From Micromonospora aurantiaca ATCC 27029 (lineage in GTDB: Bacteria > Actinomycetota > Actinomycetes > Mycobacteriales > Micromonosporaceae), in the NCBI RefSeq assembly GCF_000145235.1, contig NC_014391.1:434001-498000 (forward strand): DNA of 64,000 bases. The letters run 5' to 3'. Both the position numbers and the translations under genes were made by a program. The notes under the pieces are model-generated. The model did no database searches, was not told where the DNA came from, and worked only from the letters and a program-made list of their open reading frames with translations. Of the stretch, positions 39,421-48,673 are shown piece by piece (positions within the stretch are counted from its first letter, which is position 1; each line of letters begins with the position of its first letter).

Positions 39421-41595
39421 ATGACTTCCCCGCCGTTGACGAAAGTTGCCGATCGGGAAGGTTCGCCCGCCGAGGAACCGGCCGGCACGGCGACCGGACG
39501 CGAGCCGGGCAGGGAGGCGACGCCGAGCCGGTTCCGGGCAGACGTCGCCGGGCTCCGGGCTGTCGCCGTGGGGCTGGTGCTGCTCTACCACGCCGGGTTG
39601 CCGTTCATCCCCGGTGGCTTCGTCGGCGTCGACGTCTTCTTCGTGATCTCCGGCTTCCTCATCACCGGGCAGCTCATCTCGGAGATCGAGCGCAGCGGAC
39701 GGGTCTCGCTCACCGGTTTCTACGCGCGCCGGGCCAAGCGGATCCTGCCCGCGGCCACTGTGGTGCTGGCGGCCACCGCCGTCGCGGTCCGGCTGTTCGT
39801 ACCCCGGGGTGAGTGGCAGGTCATCGGCGGCGACATCGCCGCCGCGGCGACCTACGTCGTCAACTGGCGGTTCGCCGACCGCGCGGTCGACTACCTGGCC
39901 GAGGACGTCGCGCCGTCGCCGGTCCAGCACTTCTGGTCGCTCGCCGTGGAGGAGCAGTTCTACCTCCTCTGGCCGCTGCTGATCGTGCTGGCCATCCTCG
40001 CCGCGCGCAGGCTCCGGCGGGCGAACGTACGGCCGGTCCTGTGGGTCGGTCTCGCGGTGCTGGCGGTGCCGTCGTTCGTCTGGTCGATCGTCGAGACGGC
40101 GAACTCGCCCGAGCGCGCGTTCTTCGTCTCCACCACGCGGCTGTGGGAGCTCGCGGTCGGCGCGGCGGTCGCGCTGCTGGCGGTCCGCGCCGCGCGGATG
40201 CCCCGGTCGGTGGCTGTCGTCCTCGGGTGGCTCGGCCTCGCCGCGATCGTGGCGGCGGCGCTGCTGGTCAGCGGGAAGACCGCATGGCCGGGGTACGCGG
40301 CGGCGCTGCCCACGCTCGGCGCGGCGGCGGTGATCGCGGCCGGTGCCGCGGCCGGCTCCCGAGGGCCGGTGCTGGTGCTCGGCATGCGTCCGTTCCAGTG
40401 GATCGGTGACCTGTCGTACTCGCTGTACCTGTGGCACTGGCCGATGCTCGTGGTGGCCGCCGCGCACTTCGGTGACCTGTCGGTGACCGAGGGCCTGGTG
40501 GTGGCGCTCGCCTCGGTGATCCCGGCCTGGCTCACCTTCCGGCTGGTCGAGAACCCGCTGCGGTACTCGCGGAAGATCTCCACGTCGCCGCGTCTGGCGT
40601 TGAGCCTGGGCGGCAACTTCACGCTCGCCGGCATCTGCGCCGGTCTGGTCCTGGTGCTGATGGGCGCGTGGGCCGCCGCCGCGACCACGACCAAGGGCCG
40701 GTACGCCCCGGGCGCGGCGCTGCTGTCGACAGCGCCCGGCACGGCGCCGATCGGCCCGGTCCCGGAGCGGTTCGACGCGATCACGCCGGACCCGCTGCAG
40801 ATCCGGCAGGGCTTCATGGACGTGCCGGACACCAACCGGGACAAGTGTTTCCAGCAGGTCGAGGGCGCCGAGGTGCTGTCCTGCACGTACGGCGTTCCGA
40901 ACGGGTCCACCACCGTCGCGCTCGTCGGCGACTCGAAGATGGACCAGTGGCTGCCCGCGTTCCAGGTGCTCGCCGCCCAGAACGACTGGAAGCTGCTGAT
41001 CATGGCGAAGGCGGGGTGCGCCTTCACCAGCGCCCAGGTGCTCAAGGGCGACGGGTCCGGCAAGCCGTACACCGACTGCATCGAGTGGAACCGTGCGCTG
41101 CTGGACCGCCTGGTGCAGGAGCGCCCCGACTACGTGGTCACCTCGCAGTCGGCGTCGACGGCCCTGGACAGCGGGGGTGAGCGCGCCACCGTCGCGGCGA
41201 TGGTGTCCGGCGTACGGGCCTCGTGGAAGAAGCTCGACTCGGTGGGGACCAAGGTCGTCGTCCTCGCCAACAACCCGCATCCGGGCGCGGCGGTGGCGTG
41301 CGCCGACAAGAACCGCAAGCGCCTGTCCGCCTGCGCGTTCGACAGGGAGAAGCACGACCAGGACCCGGCCTACCGGATGCAGCGGCAGGCGGTCGCGGGC
41401 GCGCCGAAGGTCAAGATGATCGACCTGTTCGACGCCGTCTGCCCGACCGACAGGTGCCCTGTGGTGTTCGGCAACGTGCTCATCTACCGGGGTGGCTCGC
41501 ACATCGGCGCGGCGTACGTGAAGACGACCGCGCCGCACCTCGCCCGTGCCCTGTCCGACGTCGGCGTGCCCGCGCGCTTCACCCCGGCCGGGTAG
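39421..41595 (+). CDS. OatA-like acyltransferase 3 / SGNH fusion
   Basis: A 724-residue membrane protein. Residues about 45-400 are an acyltransferase-3 domain with about 11 membrane segments (RADVAGLRAVAVGLVLLYHA, FFVISGFLITG, and FWSLAVEEQFYLLWP). Residues about 460-724 are an extracytoplasmic SGNH-type domain with the nucleophile motif LVGDSKMDQW. The usual catalytic D-x-x-H at the C-terminus is GGSH (in YRGGSHIGAAY), so the Asp is replaced by Gly. It should O-acylate a cell-surface glycan such as peptidoglycan, but activity of this domain is doubtful. The start ATG 39421 has GAGGA upstream. Confidence 0.85.
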   Translation: MTSPPLTKVADREGSPAEEPAGTATGREPGREATPSRFRADVAGLRAVAVGLVLLYHAGLPFIPGGFVGVDVFFVISGFLITGQLISEIERSGRVSLTGFYARRAKRILPAATVVLAATAVAVRLFVPRGEWQVIGGDIAAAATYVVNWRFADRAVDYLAEDVAPSPVQHFWSLAVEEQFYLLWPLLIVLAILAARRLRRANVRPVLWVGLAVLAVPSFVWSIVETANSPERAFFVSTTRLWELAVGAAVALLAVRAARMPRSVAVVLGWLGLAAIVAAALLVSGKTAWPGYAAALPTLGAAAVIAAGAAAGSRGPVLVLGMRPFQWIGDLSYSLYLWHWPMLVVAAAHFGDLSVTEGLVVALASVIPAWLTFRLVENPLRYSRKISTSPRLALSLGGNFTLAGICAGLVLVLMGAWAAAATTTKGRYAPGAALLSTAPGTAPIGPVPERFDAITPDPLQIRQGFMDVPDTNRDKCFQQVEGAEVLSCTYGVPNGSTTVALVGDSKMDQWLPAFQVLAAQNDWKLLIMAKAGCAFTSAQVLKGDGSGKPYTDCIEWNRALLDRLVQERPDYVVTSQSASTALDSGGERATVAAMVSGVRASWKKLDSVGTKVVVLANNPHPGAAVACADKNRKRLSACAFDREKHDQDPAYRMQRQAVAGAPKVKMIDLFDAVCPTDRCPVVFGNVLIYRGGSHIGAAYVKTTAPHLARALSDVGVPARFTPAG

Positions 41596-41631
41596 GTCGC
41601 CGGGGTTGCGGCGCCCGGCCACGATGGCGGC

Positions 41632-42222
41632 GTGATCATGCGTCGGCCGCTCTGGCTCAGCCTCGCGTACGTGCTGCTGGCGGTCGCCGGTGGCGCCCTG
41701 CTCTGGCTGCCGTTCCACACCCAGATGGCGCTCGACGACTGGGGGGTGACGCTGCGCGAGCGGGGTACGCCCGCACAGGCGACGGTGGTCGACCAGGTGA
41801 CGGAGAGCGGTGGCAACCGGAGTTCCTCGTCGCGCACCATGTACTTCAGTTACGCGGTCGACGGCCGGACGCACTCGCAGGAGGTGCCCTGCTTCGAGGT
41901 GTGCCGGGCCGCGGGCACCGAGGTGCCGATCTGGGTCAACCCGGCGGACCCGAACGACTTCGTCACCGACTTCGGGCAGCTCAGCGGGCATCGCGGGCGG
42001 GTGCAGGGCGTACTCGGCGTGGTCGGGCTGTTCGCCCTGGGCGCCGGGGTGGTGCTGACGCTGTCCCGCATCCGGCGCGCCGCCCGACCAGGCGACCGCG
42101 CCGGCCGGCCGGGCCACGACGCGGCGCGCCGCGACCGGCCGCGCCGGATGGCGCCGACGCCGGTCGGAGACGGTCGCGGCTACACCGGCCGGGGCAAACG
42201 CAAGCGCAACGCCGGGCGTTGA
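41632..42222 (+). CDS. DUF3592-type membrane protein
   Basis: A 196-residue protein with two membrane segments (about 7-28 and 123-145) around an exported beta-rich domain (GTPAQATVVDQVTESG, MYFSYAVDGRTHSQEVPCF, and IWVNPADPNDF), the DUF3592 pattern, and a basic cytoplasmic tail (GRGKRKRN). Function unknown. The start is GTG 41632 or ATG 41638; a -10-like CACGAT lies six bases before the GTG. Confidence 0.7.
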   Translation: MIMRRPLWLSLAYVLLAVAGGALLWLPFHTQMALDDWGVTLRERGTPAQATVVDQVTESGGNRSSSSRTMYFSYAVDGRTHSQEVPCFEVCRAAGTEVPIWVNPADPNDFVTDFGQLSGHRGRVQGVLGVVGLFALGAGVVLTLSRIRRAARPGDRAGRPGHDAARRDRPRRMAPTPVGDGRGYTGRGKRKRNAGR

Positions 42223-42261
42223 CGCAAGCGCAACGCTCGGTGCCGGCCGCCGGCGACGGGG

Positions 42262-42882
42262 TCAGCGGTAGAGCGTCTCCAGGTAGGCCGGGCCGTAGTG
42301 GCGTTCCAGGTCGGCCAGGCTCTCCGCCGGGGCCTCCACCTCCTTGATCAGCCGGGCCCGCGTCGGCAGCACGTCCGGTTGCCAGGTCTCCGGCTGCCAC
42401 AGCTCGGAGCGCAGGAACGCCTTCGCGCAGTGGTAGAAGATCTGCTCGATCGCGACCTCGACGGCGAGCACCGGCCGGTGGCCCTTCACCTCCATGTCGG
42501 CGAACCACGGCGCGTCGGAGATCAGCCGGGCCCGGCCGTTGATCCGCAGCGTGTCGGTGCGGCCGGGGATCAGGAAGATCAACCCGACGTGCGGGTTGGC
42601 CAGGACGTTGCGGTAGCCGTCGGCCCGCCGGTTGCCGGGCCGCTCCGGGATCGCGATCGTGGTGTCGTCGAGCACCAGCGCGAAACCGGGCGGGTCACCC
42701 TTGGGGGAGACGTCGCAGGTGCCGTCCGCGCCGGCGGTGGCGATCAGGCAGAACGGCGAGGCGGCGAGCCACTCCCGGTCGCGTTCGTGCAGCGTACGGC
42801 GGTCCTTGGCGGCCGCTCGCGGCATCGGTGTGCCGATCAGCTCGCGTAGTTCGGCCTCGCTGGTGATCTCCCGGGTCGTCAC
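42262..42882 (-). CDS. Pyridoxamine-phosphate-oxidase-fold flavoprotein (MSMEG_1061-like)
   Basis: A 206-residue split-barrel flavoprotein. The FMN-binding pattern is visible in FCLIATAGADGTCDVSPKGD, then LANPHVGLIFLIPGR and DTLRINGRARL. This subgroup binds FMN and acts on unknown substrates. GTG 42882 has GGAGGAA about five bases upstream. No operon partner is evident. Confidence 0.8.
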   Translation of the reverse strand: MTTREITSEAELRELIGTPMPRAAAKDRRTLHERDREWLAASPFCLIATAGADGTCDVSPKGDPPGFALVLDDTTIAIPERPGNRRADGYRNVLANPHVGLIFLIPGRTDTLRINGRARLISDAPWFADMEVKGHRPVLAVEVAIEQIFYHCAKAFLRSELWQPETWQPDVLPTRARLIKEVEAPAESLADLERHYGPAYLETLYR

Positions 42883-43049
42883 GTCTTCCTCCCCCGTCCG
42901 TTGACCTCGACGACGGTTCCGGCCCGCGACGGGCCGTGATCCGCCACTGTCAGCCTAGGAGAGCGCGTCGAGTGCCGGGTTTGCCCCCGGAGCCGGCGGG
43001 TAGGGACCGGTTCGCAGCGTGCGTCCGGACGCGACGGATGGAGGCCGAG

Positions 43050-43556
43050 ATGGAGAGCCGACTCAAGGTGCTCGGCCATCCCGTGCATCCGATGCTCGTG
43101 ATGTTCCCGGTGGCGCTCTTCGTGACCGCGGTGATCTTCGACGTGGTGGACACCGTGGGCGGGCCCGGCTTCCTGGCCGAGGTCGCGTACTGGAACATCA
43201 CCGTCGGTCTGATCGGCGGCCTGCTGGCCGCGGCGGCGGGGGCGTTCGACCTGCTCGCCCTGCCGGCCGGCACCCGCGCCAAGCGGGTCGGTGTCACCCA
43301 CGCCGCCGCCAACGTGGCGGTCATCCTGCTGTTCGCCGCGGTCTGGGCGGTCCGGCTCAACGCCGACTCCCGGGCGGCCGGGGGCGCGCTCGTCGCCATC
43401 GAGGTGGTCGCCCTGGCGATCCTCGGCGTGAGCGCGTGGCTCGGCGGCGAACTGGTGGACCGGCTCGGTGTCGGCGTCGACCCGGAGCACGATCTCAACG
43501 CGCCCAGCTCGCTGCGCCCCTCCTCGGCGACACAGCGGATCGGAGACGCGCGATGA
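43050..43556 (+). CDS. DUF2231 membrane protein
   Basis: A 168-residue membrane protein with four segments. The signature LGHPVHPMLVMFPVALF at the N-terminus is typical of DUF2231, where histidines near a membrane may bind metal or haem-like groups; this is not shown. ATG 43050 has GGAGG five bases upstream; an ATG at 43038 in frame would overlap that site. Its stop overlaps the Hsp20 ATG, so the two are co-translated. Confidence 0.8.
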   Translation: MESRLKVLGHPVHPMLVMFPVALFVTAVIFDVVDTVGGPGFLAEVAYWNITVGLIGGLLAAAAGAFDLLALPAGTRAKRVGVTHAAANVAVILLFAAVWAVRLNADSRAAGGALVAIEVVALAILGVSAWLGGELVDRLGVGVDPEHDLNAPSSLRPSSATQRIGDAR

Positions 43557-44089
43557 CGGAACAGGGCAGCGGACGGGGCTGGCGTGGTCGCCAGCAGGGC
43601 TGGGATCCGATGGGCGAACTCCAGTCGCTGCGGTCCGAGCTGAGCCGGCTGGTCGGCGGACGCTCCGGCAGCCAGGACGTGGATCTGGCCGAGACGGCCG
43701 ACGGCTGGGAGGTAGTCGTCCGGCTTCCCGGCGTGGCGCCGGAGGAGGTCGCCGTCGAGCTGGACGACCGGGAGCTGTGCGTACGCGCCCGGTCGGAGGC
43801 CGAGGTGAACGCCGACCACGGCATCCCGGGCGGGTTCACCACCCGGGGCTTCGAGTACCGCGTGGACCTGCCGTCCCGCGTGGACCCGGACCGGATCGAC
43901 GCGGTGATGGACCACGGCCTGCTCCGGATCCGCCTGCCCCGGGCGACCCGGCCCGCGCCGCGCACCATCACCGTCGGCCGGACCGGCCCGCGACCGGGCG
44001 CCGACCGTACGCCGATGCCCGCCGACCCGGCCGCGGACCGGGAGCTGCACCACCCGGACACCGCGCTCGACGAGATCGACAGGCCGTAG
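43553..44089 (+). CDS. Hsp20 family small heat-shock protein
   Basis: A 178-residue alpha-crystallin-type chaperone. The central domain spans about 40-135, with QDVDLAETADGWEVVVRLPG, GFEYRVDLPSRVDPDRIDA and the G-x-L motif DHGLLRIRLP. It prevents aggregation of denatured proteins. The N-terminal arm is short and the C-terminal tail is polar, without the usual I-x-I. ATG 43553 overlaps the DUF2231 stop. No HAIR or CIRCE heat-shock operator was seen upstream. Confidence 0.85.
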   Translation: MTEQGSGRGWRGRQQGWDPMGELQSLRSELSRLVGGRSGSQDVDLAETADGWEVVVRLPGVAPEEVAVELDDRELCVRARSEAEVNADHGIPGGFTTRGFEYRVDLPSRVDPDRIDAVMDHGLLRIRLPRATRPAPRTITVGRTGPRPGADRTPMPADPAADRELHHPDTALDEIDRP

Positions 44090-44096
44090 GGGCCGC

Positions 44097-45254
44097 GTGA
44101 CCAGCCCGCCTGACTCCCGCTCGCCGCGCCGCGACCTGGAGCCGTCGGCGCTCGGGCCGGTGGGCGAGCGCGTCCCTGACGTCGAACGGATCGCCGTGCT
44201 GCGCGCCAACGCGCTCGGTGACTTCATCTTCGTGCTGCCCGCGCTGGACGCGCTGCGGTCCGCGTACCCGTCGGCCGAGATCGTGCTGCTCGGCGCGCCG
44301 TGGCACGCGGCGCTCTGGCGCGACCGGCCCGGCCCGGTGGACCGGGTGCTGGTGGTGCCGGCGGCGCCCGGCATCCGCGACCCGGGGCCCGGCGAGTCGC
44401 CGGGTGACGTCCCGGCGTTCCTGGCCGCCGCCCGCGCCGAACGGTTCGACCTGGCGTTGCAGGTGCACGGCGGCGGCGGCAACTCGAACCCGTTCGTGGC
44501 CGGGCTGGGCGCCCGGGTCACCGCCGGTCTGCGGGCCGAGGGCGCGCCGCCGCTGGACCGGTGGCTGCGCTACGTCTACTACCAGCACGAGGTGATCCGC
44601 TACCTGGAGGTGGCCGCCCTGGTCGGCGCGCCCGCCACCACGATCACCCCGTCGCTCGCGGTCACCGCCGCCGACCGGGCGGAGGCCGCCGCCGTGCTCG
44701 GCGAACCCACCCGGCCGCGGGTCGCGCTGCACCCGGGCGCCACCGACACGCGGCGGCGCTGGCCGCCGGAACGCTTCGCCGAGGTCGCCCGCGAGCTGAC
44801 CGGAGACGGGTACGAGGTGCTGGTCACCGGCACCCCGGCCGAGCAGGAGACGGTCGACGCGGTGGTGGCGGCGGCCGGGGTGCCGGTGCGTCCCCAGGTC
44901 GGCACGCTCAGCCTGGGCGCGCTGGCCGCCGCGTACGCGGACTGCGCGCTGGTGGTCTCCAACGACACCGGCCCGCTGCACCTGGCCGCCGCCGTGGGAG
45001 CACCGACAGTGGGTGTCTTCTGGGTCGGCAACCTGATCAACGGGGCGTCGCCGCTGCGCGGGCGGCACCGCCCGATCGCCGCCTGGACCACCCACTGCCC
45101 GGTCTGCGGCGTCGACTGCACACCCGGGATCTACCCGCACCGGCCGGGCGACGGCGAGTGCCCGCACCGGGTGTCGTTCGTGGCCGACGTACCAGTCGCC
45201 GAGGTGGTCGAGGCGGCCCGCGAGCTGCTCACACCTCCGCGGGCGACTCGCTGA
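44097..45254 (+). CDS. Glycosyltransferase family 9 (heptosyltransferase-like)
   Basis: A 385-residue GT-B enzyme. The N-terminal motif IAVLRANALGDFIFVLPALD and the C-terminal donor-binding motif SNDTGPLHLAAAVGAPTVG identify GT9, whose members transfer ADP-heptose to acceptors. The C-terminus is unusual in having five cysteines (CPVCGVDCT and later GDGECPH). It starts at GTG 44097, seven bases after the Hsp20 stop, with weak ribosome-binding sequence. The last 26 bases overlap the GT2 gene on the other strand. With HldE and GT2 it suggests a heptose-containing surface glycan or metabolite. Confidence 0.85.
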   Translation: MTSPPDSRSPRRDLEPSALGPVGERVPDVERIAVLRANALGDFIFVLPALDALRSAYPSAEIVLLGAPWHAALWRDRPGPVDRVLVVPAAPGIRDPGPGESPGDVPAFLAAARAERFDLALQVHGGGGNSNPFVAGLGARVTAGLRAEGAPPLDRWLRYVYYQHEVIRYLEVAALVGAPATTITPSLAVTAADRAEAAAVLGEPTRPRVALHPGATDTRRRWPPERFAEVARELTGDGYEVLVTGTPAEQETVDAVVAAAGVPVRPQVGTLSLGALAAAYADCALVVSNDTGPLHLAAAVGAPTVGVFWVGNLINGASPLRGRHRPIAAWTTHCPVCGVDCTPGIYPHRPGDGECPHRVSFVADVPVAEVVEAARELLTPPRATR

Positions 45255-46101
45255 GCACGACCTCCCACGCCTCCACGTCGCGTTCGGTGACTGTGGTCGG
45301 CGACTCCAGGTGATAGGCCCCGCTGGGCAGCACCCCGGCGCCGCCGTGGCGCTCCAGCACCGCGAGCTGCGCGGCGACGTCCTCGCCCTGGTGCCGCTCG
45401 GGCAGCCGCTCCCAGAAGTCGAAGCCGCCGGCCTCGACGAGCTTGGCCCGGTCGTAGAGCACGCACCCGCCGATCCAGGAGATCTTGTACGCCCGCCACT
45501 CGTCCGCCGCCAGGTCGAGCTTCTCGGTGACGTGCAGCAGGTTCGCCGCCGGGTGGATGGACGCCCGGTGCCACTCCGGCGTGCCGGGCTGGATGCGTTC
45601 CGGCACCGGCGGCCCGGTCCACTCCTCGTAGTGCTGGTGCGTCTCCGGGCGGACGTCGTCGGCGTAGGAGAGGCCGTGCACCGCGTTGCCGACGAACCCG
45701 CAGCCCAACTCGTCGAGCGCGGTGACCAGGCGGGACAGCGCGCCCGGCTCCAGCCACACGTCGTCGTCGAGGCAGAGCACCGCGTCGGCCGCCGACTGGG
45801 CCAGCAGGTACGACCGGTGCTCGGCCAGGCCGCGCCGGGGCAGCCGCCGGGTCAGCAGCACCGGATGCCCCCGGTGCCGCAGCGCCCGCACCATCGTGGC
45901 GGCGGCCGGGTGGGCGTACGCGGGATCGCCGTCGGACTGGTCGCTGACCACCACCCCGAACCCGGGTACGCCCTCCTGGGCGGCCAGCCCGGACAGCGTG
46001 ACCGCCAGTTCGGCGGGCCGGTTGCGGGTGGGGATCAGCACGTCGAGCCGCCGGTGGTGCCGGAACCGTCCGGGCGTGCCCGGGTCGAGCGGACGGGTCA
46101 C
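45229..46101 (-). CDS. Glycosyltransferase family 2
   Basis: A 290-residue GT-A enzyme. The nucleotide-sugar motif LDVLIPTRNRPAELAVTL is at about 19, the metal-binding LCLDDDVWLE near 108, and a catalytic ED pair in HQGEDVAAQL near 245. It lacks membrane segments. GTG 46101 overlaps the hldE stop (GTGA), so both are co-translated, and its 3' end overlaps the GT9 gene on the opposite strand by 26 bp. The acceptor is unknown. Confidence 0.85.
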   Translation of the reverse strand: MTRPLDPGTPGRFRHHRRLDVLIPTRNRPAELAVTLSGLAAQEGVPGFGVVVSDQSDGDPAYAHPAAATMVRALRHRGHPVLLTRRLPRRGLAEHRSYLLAQSAADAVLCLDDDVWLEPGALSRLVTALDELGCGFVGNAVHGLSYADDVRPETHQHYEEWTGPPVPERIQPGTPEWHRASIHPAANLLHVTEKLDLAADEWRAYKISWIGGCVLYDRAKLVEAGGFDFWERLPERHQGEDVAAQLAVLERHGGAGVLPSGAYHLESPTTVTERDVEAWEVVLSESPAEV

Positions 46102-47936
46102 GCCGGCCTGCCCTCGCCGACGGTGTCGCCGACCGTGTCGCCGACCGGGTGGGCGCGGATCCGGTCGATGATCGCCGAGGTGGAGCGGTCCGGCACGTAC
46201 CCGAGCGTGCGCACCTGCCCGCCCAGCCGCCGTACCAGCGGCGCCTCCGGCACCATCTCCGGCGGGTAGTCGCCGCCCTTGACGTAGACGTCGGGCCGGA
46301 CCGCCTCGATCAGCCGGGCCGGCGAGTCCTCCTCGAAGACCACCACGTGGTCGACGCAGGCCAGCGCCGCCAGCAGGGCGATCCGGTCCTCGACCGGGTT
46401 GACGGGCCGATCCGGGCCCTTGAGTCGCCGTACGCTGCCGTCCGAGTTGACCGCCACGATGAGCAGGTCGCCGAGCGCGCGGGCCTGGGTCAGGTAGCGG
46501 ACGTGCCCCGGGTGCAGCACGTCGAAGCAGCCGTTCGTGAACACCACCGACCGCCCGGCCTGCCGGTGCTCGTCCACCAGGGCGGCCAGCTCGTCGGCGC
46601 CGACCAGCGCCGGATGCCCGCCCTCGTCCGCGCCGGTGCCGAGCGCGGCCAGCAGGTCCTGCCGGCGGCACACGCAGGTGCCGGTGTCGGCCACAGTGAT
46701 GGTGGCGGCGAGCTGGGCGAGCTGGGCGGCGGTGGGCAGGCCCGCGTCGGCGGCGAGCGCCAGCGTCATGGCCGCCAGGTACGCGTCCCCGGCACCCACC
46801 GCGTGACTGGCCGGAACCGGGGTGCTGTGGCTGCGCCGGGGCTCGCCCTCGGCGCCGCCGACCACCGCGCCCTCGGTGTCCAGGGTCACCGCCACCACGT
46901 CGGCGCCGGTGTGCTCGCGCAGCTCGGGCAGGCGTGACTCGGCCAGCACGGCACGGTCCACGCCGGCGCCGGCCGCCGCGCTCACAGTCACGCCGGTCCC
47001 GGTGACGCTCAGCCCGTCGCCGGTCAGCGCCACCCGCTCCTCGCCCGGCACCGGTTCGCCGGTCGGGCCGGCGGGGACCTCGGCTGCGGGCGTACCGGAG
47101 GTCGGGTGCGGGCTGCCGGGTACGCGCTCACCGGACCCGCCGGGCGCGGCGCCCACCATCAGCTCGGACGGGCCGTCGGCCTCCGCCGGGTGGTTCAGGT
47201 GCACGTCACCGCTGGGGACGGCGCCCCGCTCGGCGTGCGCGAACCCGGCGGCGGCGCGGGCCAGCAGCCGGGTCGCCTCGGCGAAGCTCGGCGTCACCAC
47301 TGTCGGGTTCAGCCCGCGCCAGTCGGCCAGGTCGTGCGCGTCGAGCGCCACGGTGCCGTACCGGTCGCGGTTGGCGATCAGCCAGGCGCGTACCGCCGAC
47401 GGCAGCGCGCCCAGGCCGTAGTCGCAGACCACAAGCGTGAGCGGCTGCCCGGCGGCCACCGCCCGCAGTTCCTCGGTGGCGCAGTGCAGCGCGGTCAGCA
47501 GGCGGGCCACGCCGTCGGCGTCCAGCCCGTCCTCCGGACCGCCGGAGTCCTCGCGGAGCAGGATCTGGTTGCCGGCGAGCATCCGCCGCTTGACCGGGGT
47601 GGGCCGGCCGGGCTGGCTCACCGTGCGGTCCCAGACCGCCGCCCGGTCCAGGCAGTCGTGCAACTCGTCGCCGGCCACGTCGGCCCCGACCGGGGCGACC
47701 AGCGCGGCCCGGCCGCCGAGCGCCGCCACGTTCACCGCCGTGTTGGCGGCGCCCCCCGCAGCGGAGATCCGCCGCCGCAGGGTGAGGACCGGCGCGGGCG
47801 CCTCGCGGCAGAGCCGCTCCGACTCGGCGAACCGCCACTCGTCCAGCATGGCGTCCCCGACGACCAGCACGGGACGCTGCTGCCAGCTCGCCACGACGGT
47901 GGCCAGCCGGCGCTCTTCCGCTGCTGCTCCTGCCAT
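46098..47936 (-). CDS. hldE: Bifunctional heptose-7-phosphate kinase / heptose-1-phosphate adenylyltransferase
   Basis: A 612-residue cytoplasmic enzyme for ADP-heptose synthesis. The N-terminal ribokinase-type domain carries SAAGGAANTAVNVAALGG and the catalytic GAGDAYLAA (about 381-389). The C-terminal cytidylyltransferase-type domain starts with FTNGCFDVLHPGHVRYL. A Pro/Gly-rich insert (about 235-325) interrupts the kinase domain and is not usual for HldE. The end carries a short tandem repeat (VGDTVGDTVG). The start ATG 47936 is used; the frame is open 11 codons further. It is followed by GT2 with a GTGA overlap. Confidence 0.85.
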   Translation of the reverse strand: MAGAAAEERRLATVVASWQQRPVLVVGDAMLDEWRFAESERLCREAPAPVLTLRRRISAAGGAANTAVNVAALGGRAALVAPVGADVAGDELHDCLDRAAVWDRTVSQPGRPTPVKRRMLAGNQILLREDSGGPEDGLDADGVARLLTALHCATEELRAVAAGQPLTLVVCDYGLGALPSAVRAWLIANRDRYGTVALDAHDLADWRGLNPTVVTPSFAEATRLLARAAAGFAHAERGAVPSGDVHLNHPAEADGPSELMVGAAPGGSGERVPGSPHPTSGTPAAEVPAGPTGEPVPGEERVALTGDGLSVTGTGVTVSAAAGAGVDRAVLAESRLPELREHTGADVVAVTLDTEGAVVGGAEGEPRRSHSTPVPASHAVGAGDAYLAAMTLALAADAGLPTAAQLAQLAATITVADTGTCVCRRQDLLAALGTGADEGGHPALVGADELAALVDEHRQAGRSVVFTNGCFDVLHPGHVRYLTQARALGDLLIVAVNSDGSVRRLKGPDRPVNPVEDRIALLAALACVDHVVVFEEDSPARLIEAVRPDVYVKGGDYPPEMVPEAPLVRRLGGQVRTLGYVPDRSTSAIIDRIRAHPVGDTVGDTVGEGRPA

Positions 47937-48062
47937 GCCTCTGCGGATCCCCCCGGGCCGTCGGGCCAAACCTTGGTGCGACGCGGGCCACCCGATGCGT
48001 CCGGTTTCGCGGCATCGGGCGGGGGAACCGTCTCAGACGTACCCCGGAGAGGAGAGAACAGC

Positions 48063-48620
48063 ATGGCAGCGACACTTCAGGGCAAGCGCATCGCCTTCCT
48101 GGCCGCCGACGGCGTCGAGGAGGTCGAGTACACCAAGCCCCGGGAGGCGGTGGAGAACGCCGGCGCCCAGGTCGAGCTGGTCTCCATCGAGTCCGGCACC
48201 ATCCAGGCCTTCAACCACCTCGACCACGGCAAGCAGTACCAGGTCGACGTCACCACCGAGGAGGCGGACGCCGGGGCGTACGACGGCCTGGTCCTGCCCG
48301 GTGGCGTGGCGAACCCCGACTTCCTGCGGACGGACCCGGAGGCGGTCCGGTTCGTCAAGGCGTTCTTCGACGCGGGCAAGCCGGTCGGCGTGATCTGCCA
48401 CGGCCCGTGGACGCTCGTCGAGGCGGACGTGGTGCGGGGCCGCACCATCACCTCCTGGCCGAGCCTGCGCACCGACCTCACCAATGCCGGCGCCAAGTGG
48501 GTCGACCAGGAGGTCGTTACCGACAACGGGCTGGTCAGCAGCCGCAAGCCGGATGACCTGCCGGCGTTCTGCGCCAAGATCGTCGAGGAGTTCGCCGAGG
48601 GGCGGCACGCCGCCCGATGA
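48063..48620 (+). CDS. DJ-1/PfpI family protein (type 1 glutamine amidotransferase-like)
   Basis: A 185-residue protein of the DJ-1/PfpI superfamily. The nucleophile elbow GVICHGPWTL holds the reactive Cys; GLVLPGGVANPDFLR and the N-terminal AFLAADGVEEVE are typical of the YhbO/PfpI group, associated with stress and glycation defence, though that activity is debated. ATG 48063 follows a GGAGAGGAGAG stretch. It is separated by a hairpin from the exporter gene downstream. Confidence 0.85.
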   Translation: MAATLQGKRIAFLAADGVEEVEYTKPREAVENAGAQVELVSIESGTIQAFNHLDHGKQYQVDVTTEEADAGAYDGLVLPGGVANPDFLRTDPEAVRFVKAFFDAGKPVGVICHGPWTLVEADVVRGRTITSWPSLRTDLTNAGAKWVDQEVVTDNGLVSSRKPDDLPAFCAKIVEEFAEGRHAAR

Positions 48621-48631
48621 AACTCGTACGC

Positions 48632-48660
48632 CCACCGGGGGCATGATCCGCCCCCGGTGG
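48632..48660 (+). terminator. Hairpin after the DJ-1 gene
   Basis: CCACCGGGGGC pairs with GCCCCCGGTGG over 11 bp with a 7-base loop, 12 bases after the stop codon and 14 bases before the exporter start. It probably limits read-through. Confidence 0.7.
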
Positions 48661-48673
48661 GATAGGAAGCGGG

